From positions 62,001 through 126,000 of the forward strand of contig JACTVC010000014.1 in the NCBI GenBank assembly GCA_018417955.1: 64,000 nucleotides of DNA, read 5' to 3'. The translations under genes were made by a program, and so were the position numbers. Positions within the stretch are counted from its first letter, which is position 1. Each line of letters opens with the position of its first letter. Origin of the DNA: Laccaria trichodermophora. Its lineage: Eukaryota > Basidiomycota > Agaricomycetes > Agaricales > Hydnangiaceae. Shown here piece after piece: positions 59,262 through 64,000 of the stretch. The notes under the pieces are model-generated. The model had not been told where the DNA came from, did not search any database, and worked only from the letters and a program-made list of their open reading frames with translations.

Positions 59262-59413
59262 GTGATATATAATGTGGTTGCAAAGTGTGTTCTCCTTGTT
59301 ATGTACGCAACGTTATATAATGATAGATAAACACAAGTAAATATTATGATGATCCCAGGTCACGTAAGAAGGGAAGTAGCAAGTACTGTGTAGTACATTA
59401 GCTCGCCGTTACA
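59023..59413 (-). repeat. 5' LTR of the nested 11.7-kb element
   Basis: 391 bp, a direct repeat of 47689-48079 with no difference that I could find by eye. It contains a TATA-like TTATATAAC on the minus strand near 59312-59320, and the first ATG of the giant ORF at 59261. Confidence 0.93.
59311..59322 (-). promoter_or_regulatory. Possible TATA element of the 5' LTR
   Basis: The minus strand reads ATTATATAACG about 50 bases upstream of ATG 59261. The position suits an LTR promoter, but no start site can be fixed from sequence alone. A second TATA-like word (TATATATC, about 59263-59271) is too close to that ATG to serve it. Confidence 0.3.
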
Positions 59414-62400
59414 AAACTGCCCTTCACCTCGCCATAAGTCAGCCACAAATCTGCCGTGCCCTTCAGATAACGGAAGATCCGTTTGACGGCATCCCAGTGC
59501 GCAAGTCCGGGGTTCTTGGAGAAACGAGAAACAGTTTGTACTGCATACGAAATGTCGGGACGAGTGCCGAGCGAGGCGTACATGAGTGATCCGACTGCTT
59601 CGAGGTAGGGGACGTCGCGCATCTTGGCAATTTCAAGCGTAGTTGCTGGAGCCTGGGAGATGGAAAGCCGGGTGCTGGTTTCCATGGGCGTCGATACAGG
59701 CTTCAAGTCCTGAAAGTTGTATCGGGCAATGATGGAGTCGATGTACGAGCGTTGGGACAGGTGGATGGTACGGCGTTCACAGTCACGTTTGATCTCGATG
59801 CCGAGGAGCCAGTGGAGCTCTCCAAGGTCAGTAATCTCAACATGTTGAGAGATCTGACTCTTGAAGGCCACAATGAGTGAAAGCGTGGACGCGGCAATTG
59901 TGCAGTCATCGACATGCACAACAACGATTATGGTGGCATGACCATTGTGACCACCGTGACGGTAGAACACTGCTTGGTCAACGTCGCTTCGCGCAAATGC
60001 CAAACGCTTCGTCAAGATGTCCACCAGCTTCTGGTACCAGCGGCGACCCGACTGCTTCAAGCCATACAACGTCTTCAGCAGGTGGCAAACTTTCCCGGAA
60101 GAGTTGGGTGCAGGATAGCCAGGGGGTTGTTTCATGTAGATCATTTCATTCTCGGTAAGTTCGCCATTCAAGTATGCGCTCTTGATGTTGATCTGATGAA
60201 GTTCGAAATCCAGCTTGGCGGCCATGGCGAGTACAGTCCGAATCAACCCCAACTTTGCAACCGGCGCAAATGTGTCGAAATAATCAACACCCGGCACTTG
60301 CGAGAATCCCTGGGTGACTAAACGTGCTTTGAAACGTATGACATTTCCCGCTGCATCTTTCTTCACTCGAAAAACCCACTTTGACCCAACTAGGTTGGCC
60401 CCAGCTGGTAAATCAACCAGCTCCCAAGTACCAGCGTCCTCGAGCGTCTTCAATTCCTCGAAGATCGCTTTCTCCCAAAACAACCAATCCGGACCGCATT
60501 TTGCTTCAGCGAGGCTGCGAGGTTCCAAACCTTCAGCCTCACTCATCTCTGCCACCATGGCATACTCAACGAGGTCAACGGCTATCAATGCTTCAGGGGT
60601 TTCCTCCCCCTCAGGTTCCTCAACAACGGCAGTCAGCACTTGAACACCAGGTGTGACAATGGGATCAGATGGGCGTGAAGAGCTCACAGCGCGCCCAGAA
60701 AGAATGTCAAGTACACGTTGGCTTGGCTTGCGAGTGCGCGTCGAACGGGGTTCTTCATCCACAGGCACAGTTTCAGCAAGTGGTGTGGATTGAACAGGTG
60801 GTGTCTCAACAGCAGGGGAAGAGGATGGTGAAGTGGAGGTAAGTCCGTTAGTTGTCGTTTCGACGAACTCCCATTGCTCCCCCTCGAGACGATCAACTGA
60901 CGCACTAGTAGGGTCAAAATAAACGTTGCGTTCGACCGTGACAGTCTTCGAGTCCAGCCAATAAATGCGGGCACCCTTGCTCTCGTCATCAACACCAACC
61001 CAGTGGCCTTCACGAACACGACCACCCAACTTATTCCCCTTCTCAATGCGGACCCAACACTTATCACCCCATTCACGCACGCCACTCAAATCTGGCTTCA
61101 CGCCAAGAGCCGCCTCATAAGGTGTTCTGCCATCAACAGCCTTTGTTGATGTGCGGTTCATTAACCAAACAACGTGGCGCGCCGCTTCACCCCACAAATA
61201 TTTTGGGAGGCCACTAGCATGCAGGAGGGCTCAAATCCGTTCGACGATAGTGCGGTTACGCCGTTCTGCGACACCATTGTGCTGAGGGGTATGATGAACG
61301 GTGAGTTTCTGCTTCGTACCCTTTGACTTTAAATGAACCATGAACTCTTTTCCCAGGTATTCTCCCCCTCGATCTGAGTGAAGAACACGAATCGGCGCAT
61401 CAAGTTGGTTCCCACACCAAGCCTCAAACTGCTGGTAGGCTTCAAAAGCCTCGTCCTTTGAGTGCAAAAGATAAAGATGGGTAAGCCGAGTGTAGTCGTC
61501 GACGAATGTTATGTAATAACGTCGTCCGCCTTTCGTTTGAACAGGGGCAGGTCCCCAGAGGTCGGAGTGGACCTCTTCACCAAATTTCTTGGCGCGCTCG
61601 CCCTCACGAGCCTTTGGAACCGACTTTCGTGTAGCCTTAGCATAGACACAAGACTCGCAGAAAATTTCTGCATCGGCTGTAGACACCAGACGAACTCCTG
61701 TTACAAAACCCTGGGTAATGAGTTTCTTCGTGATGCCTGGGGAAATGTGACCCAATCGACGATGGAGCTGGTCCAAGGTAATAGCCTCTTCTGCTACATT
61801 TGCAGATTCCTCCTCATGAACAACTTTGTACAGGCCTCGGCTCGATTTGGGGATGGAGCCTAGTTCCTCCCCATCAGGACCTCGAACAACGCACTTGCCA
61901 CCTCCAAAAGTGGCTGTAAAACCATTGTCGTCGAGTCGTCCAATGGACACAAGTGTGTATCCAACCTCGGGAGCATACAGAACTTCTGTGAGGCGCAGCT
62001 GCGAGATGTCGGCTCCATTAGGTACGTCGATAACCATCTCGCCCTTTCCAACAGCTTGAAAATCTTGCTTGTTGGCAGCTCGGAAGGACTTCAGTGAAAT
62101 CTCGATAAAATTTTCGAGATCATTTCAGTATGGGGATATGTGGGATGTGCAACCAGAGTCGTAAACCTCGGTACGTGTGGCATTCCCTGTGTTGCTACTG
62201 GAGCTAACAAATGCCGCAATGTCTTCAGGAATGCCAGGGTCCTCCAGCACAAACGGCGCATCGACGGCTGGCATGGAATCCTCAAACAAGTCATTGGGAT
62301 CCCAATCACTCCCCTCAGAACACTCTCAGTCCCTCACCCCTTCATCCGCCGCCTCAGAAAACCAGTCGTTATCAGTAACGGCACCACTCTCAGGCTCGTC

Positions 62401-63471
62401 ATCTGAATCGGAGTCCGACAGAACCTGGAGGTCAGGCATACTGTCATCTGAATCAGAGTCTGACACAACCTGGAGGTCAGGCATGCTGTCATCTGAATCA
62501 GAGTCTGACACAACCTGGAGGTCAGGCATGCTGTCATCTGACTCATAGTCAGTGACGGCCACGGCAGCAAAAGCCCCCTCGCATTCGGAGTCCGAGTTCA
62601 CGCCAACAGCGGCATTGGCAGAGCCGCTTTTTGGTGAGTCTTTCAATTTCTTTCCATCCTTCACTTTGTTGGGACATTTATCCCTAAAATGCCCTTCCCC
62701 TCCACAGCCCCAGCAGGAACCACAAGGATATTTGTGGTTATGGCCCCCAGCCTTTCCGCCCTTCGACGAAGATGCAGTCATAGCCTCGTCGCGATCGTCC
62801 TCTTTGGGAGACTTCCCATTAGAGCGACGTGAGCGCTGAGCTTTCTGCCGCTCGTACTCCTCAGAGATCAGGGAAATGAGGGCATCGGGATCAATGGTCT
62901 TCGATGTGGCATAGAGCTTAGCAGCGGCAAGCTGATTTGAGGTGAAGTTGGACAGGGATATAGGAAGGGACGAAATGATGGTGGAAAGGTAATCCTTGGT
63001 GTCAACCTTGACACCAACTGTTGCTAACTCCTCACGCTTCACACGTAGGGAATCCAGGAACTCTCGGACATTGCCCTTCTCAGGGCACTTCATGTCCAAG
63101 AAGCGTGCGCAAAGCTCTGTTTGCGCGAACGCGCCTTTCTGGGTAAATTCCGTGGTAATTGCTTCCCAGCGTTCCTTAACTGACGTCTTGTTTTGAACAC
63201 GCATCAGGGCAGAATCCGGCAATTTCTGGGTGAGTAGGGACCTGGCCGACCGCTCGTCCTTGTCCCATTTCTCGATAGAGGTGAGTTCCTCAGTAGTGGG
63301 TGCAGAGGGGTTTGCGGCAGTGGGGCGTGGGGTGGTACCAGAGAAGTGACCCCAGAACCCTTTAGCCTGGATGGCGTCTTCGAAACGGAGGGAAAATACG
63401 GCCCAGTTGAGGCCAGTAGTATCGAGCTTGGGAACAGTTGACGGGAGGATATCGTTGGTGGTGACGGACAT
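59414..63471 (-). pseudogene. copia-2 Gag-Pol, 5' part (Gag, PR, IN, RT)
   Basis: One frame runs from ATG 63471 (MSVTTNDILPSTVPK) to the nested insertion. It has Gag, a CCHC knuckle (CWGCGGEGHFRDKC, about 62680-62725), a 45-bp Asp/Ser-rich repeat present three times (about 62405-62560), protease YDSGCTSHISPY (about 62130-62165), and an integrase with an HHCC finger and THQNGVAER-type motif. The reverse transcriptase has VVHVDDCTIAA (VDD codons about 59905-59913). Breaks are TGA only: 62326-62328, 62125-62127 (after SPY) and 61231-61233 (in the ERI-x-ALLHASGLPK motif, Arg in relatives). The RT residue expected as Asp in the IDIKSAYLNG motif is Asn here (codon 60187-60189, ATCAAC from presumed ATCGAC). 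It joins the RNase H part at 47221-47688 after removal of the insertion. Confidence 0.93.
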
Positions 63472-63531
63472 AGTAGCAGCATGCAAGGGGTACACAGTAA
63501 AAATAGGCAGGGTGCGCAGGGCCCAATAACC

Positions 63532-63923
63532 TGTAAGAATATCTATACGAAGATAACGTAGACTCAGTGTTTGCGCAGGTAAGCCAAACGACTGTAGATT
63601 CACCTATACAAAGATAACGTAGACTACGGGTGAATCAGTAATGTGAAATAGAAAGTAAGTAGAAGATATTCACCTCAGTGTTTGCGCAGGTAAGCCAAAC
63701 GACTGAGGTGTAAGTACGTAGAGTGGGCTATTTAACTGCTACGGAGTAATCAAAGGCACGCATTACATTAGGACGCGTGCAAGGTACGTATCACAAGTGA
63801 TAAAGAATATGAAATATACATGAACATGTGAGTAAAGAGAACTGAATGTAAGTAAAAGAATTTCTCCGAAGATATGGAGAACGGGATGATTACGAGGATG
63901 TCGTGACCTTGAATATTCCAACA
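63532..63923 (-). repeat. copia-2 5' LTR
   Basis: The LTR is 392 bp. It contains an internal duplication: a ~30-bp phrase ending TTTGCGCAGGTAAGCCAAAC followed by GACTG occurs twice, about 115 bases apart. The ATAACGTAGACT phrase also occurs twice. Confidence 0.9.
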
Positions 63924-64000
63924 AGCGGAAGCACTATGCCTGTCTATGTGTGGTGTTGCACAATCCTTGGTAAGTGTGATGACCAGTGACATGCTGTGAC
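63924..64000. other. Flank beyond copia-2; no gene
   Basis: It starts with the AGCGG duplication and continues the sequence interrupted at 46821. It is too short to interpret. Confidence 0.6.

Larger units (their letters stand above)
47689..59413 (-). mobile_element. 11.7-kb LTR element with a giant ORF, nested in copia-2
   Basis: LTRs of 391 bp (47689-48079 and 59023-59413, TGTGAAACC...GCCGTTACA) appear identical by eye. The 5-bp duplication AAACT flanks the whole (47684-47688 and 59414-59418). On the minus strand the primer site next to the 5' LTR reads TGGTGGGGGTACCGCGG (59005-59021), which would pair with a tRNA 3' end. A purine tract CACGGGGGGCTT (48080-48091) precedes the 3' LTR. The interior is almost entirely one open frame. 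No RT motif is visible, but there is integrase-like sequence related to Ty3/gypsy. It looks like a recently moved, probably non-autonomous Ty3-related element. Confidence 0.93.
46822..63923 (-). mobile_element. Ty1/copia LTR retrotransposon (copia-2), split by a nested LTR element
   Basis: LTRs of 392 bp lie at 46822-47213 and 63532-63923, enclosed by the 5-bp duplication AGCGG (46817-46821 and 63924-63928). The element is on the minus strand. Next to the 5' LTR (63532) the minus strand reads GGTTATTGGGCCC, a half-initiator-tRNA-Met type primer site. A purine tract TTGAGGGGGAG precedes the 3' LTR. Without the 11.7-kb insertion at 47689-59413 and its duplicated AAACT, the element is about 5.37 kb. 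The LTR pair differs at one base that I can see (47189 C against 63899 T), a CG to TG change. Confidence 0.95.

Overview
The window looks like nuclear DNA of a transposon-rich basidiomycete fungus, most likely an Agaricomycete. The evidence is short introns of about 50-60 bases with GT..AG ends, three KDZ-type transposase genes (two with CxC2-like contexts, one with a SWIM finger), a chromodomain Ty3/gypsy integrase end, Ty1/copia elements primed by half-tRNA-iMet, and a fungal TET/JBP-type 2-oxoglutarate dioxygenase. I recognise no ordinary housekeeping gene. Nearly everything is mobile DNA or satellite-like repeat.

Layout. 1-5.7 kb: a broken Ty3/gypsy element with a 5'-truncated KDZ transposase pseudogene between its pieces, and an unknown ORF after the chromodomain. 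5.8-7.2 kb: a 33-bp tandem array. 7.2-16.9 kb: two large palindromes back to back, built from 29-, 18- and 62-bp minisatellites. 17.8-19.5 kb: unrecognised, with a diverged tandem duplication. 19.5-21.35 kb: a non-autonomous TIR element with a perfect 8-bp target duplication. 21.5-22.7 kb: an unknown coiled-coil gene. 23.1-26.0 kb: a SWIM/KDZ transposase-like gene. 26.05-31.5 kb: a ~148-bp tandem array interrupted by a complete copia element (5-bp TSD). 32.68-44.27 kb: an 11.6-kb DNA transposon with 17-bp perfect terminal inverted repeats and a perfect 8-bp TSD. It carries a KDZ transposase, a TET/JBP dioxygenase, a small unknown gene and a nested non-autonomous element. 44.8-45.6 kb: a GGGAGGA minisatellite. 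46.8-63.9 kb: a second copia element (5-bp TSD) split in its RNase H region by an 11.7-kb LTR element with apparently identical LTRs and its own 5-bp TSD.

Three observations stand out. First, the KDZ transposase and TET/JBP gene lie inside one delimited transposon, so the DNA-base-oxidising enzyme is cargo of a specific mobile unit. Second, the in-frame stops I can place in the transposon genes (about 14 in six genes) are all TGA. Most fall where the protein family has arginine, which is the signature expected from CGA to TGA change at methylated CpG. Copia LTR differences and a lost reverse-transcriptase aspartate point the same way. Third, the youngest-looking insertion carries a reading frame of about 3,729 codons with one TGA. 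It has a degenerate integrase-like stretch and long modular repeats but no reverse transcriptase that I can see.

All calls are from reading the sequence. No database search was run, so family names rest on motif recognition.
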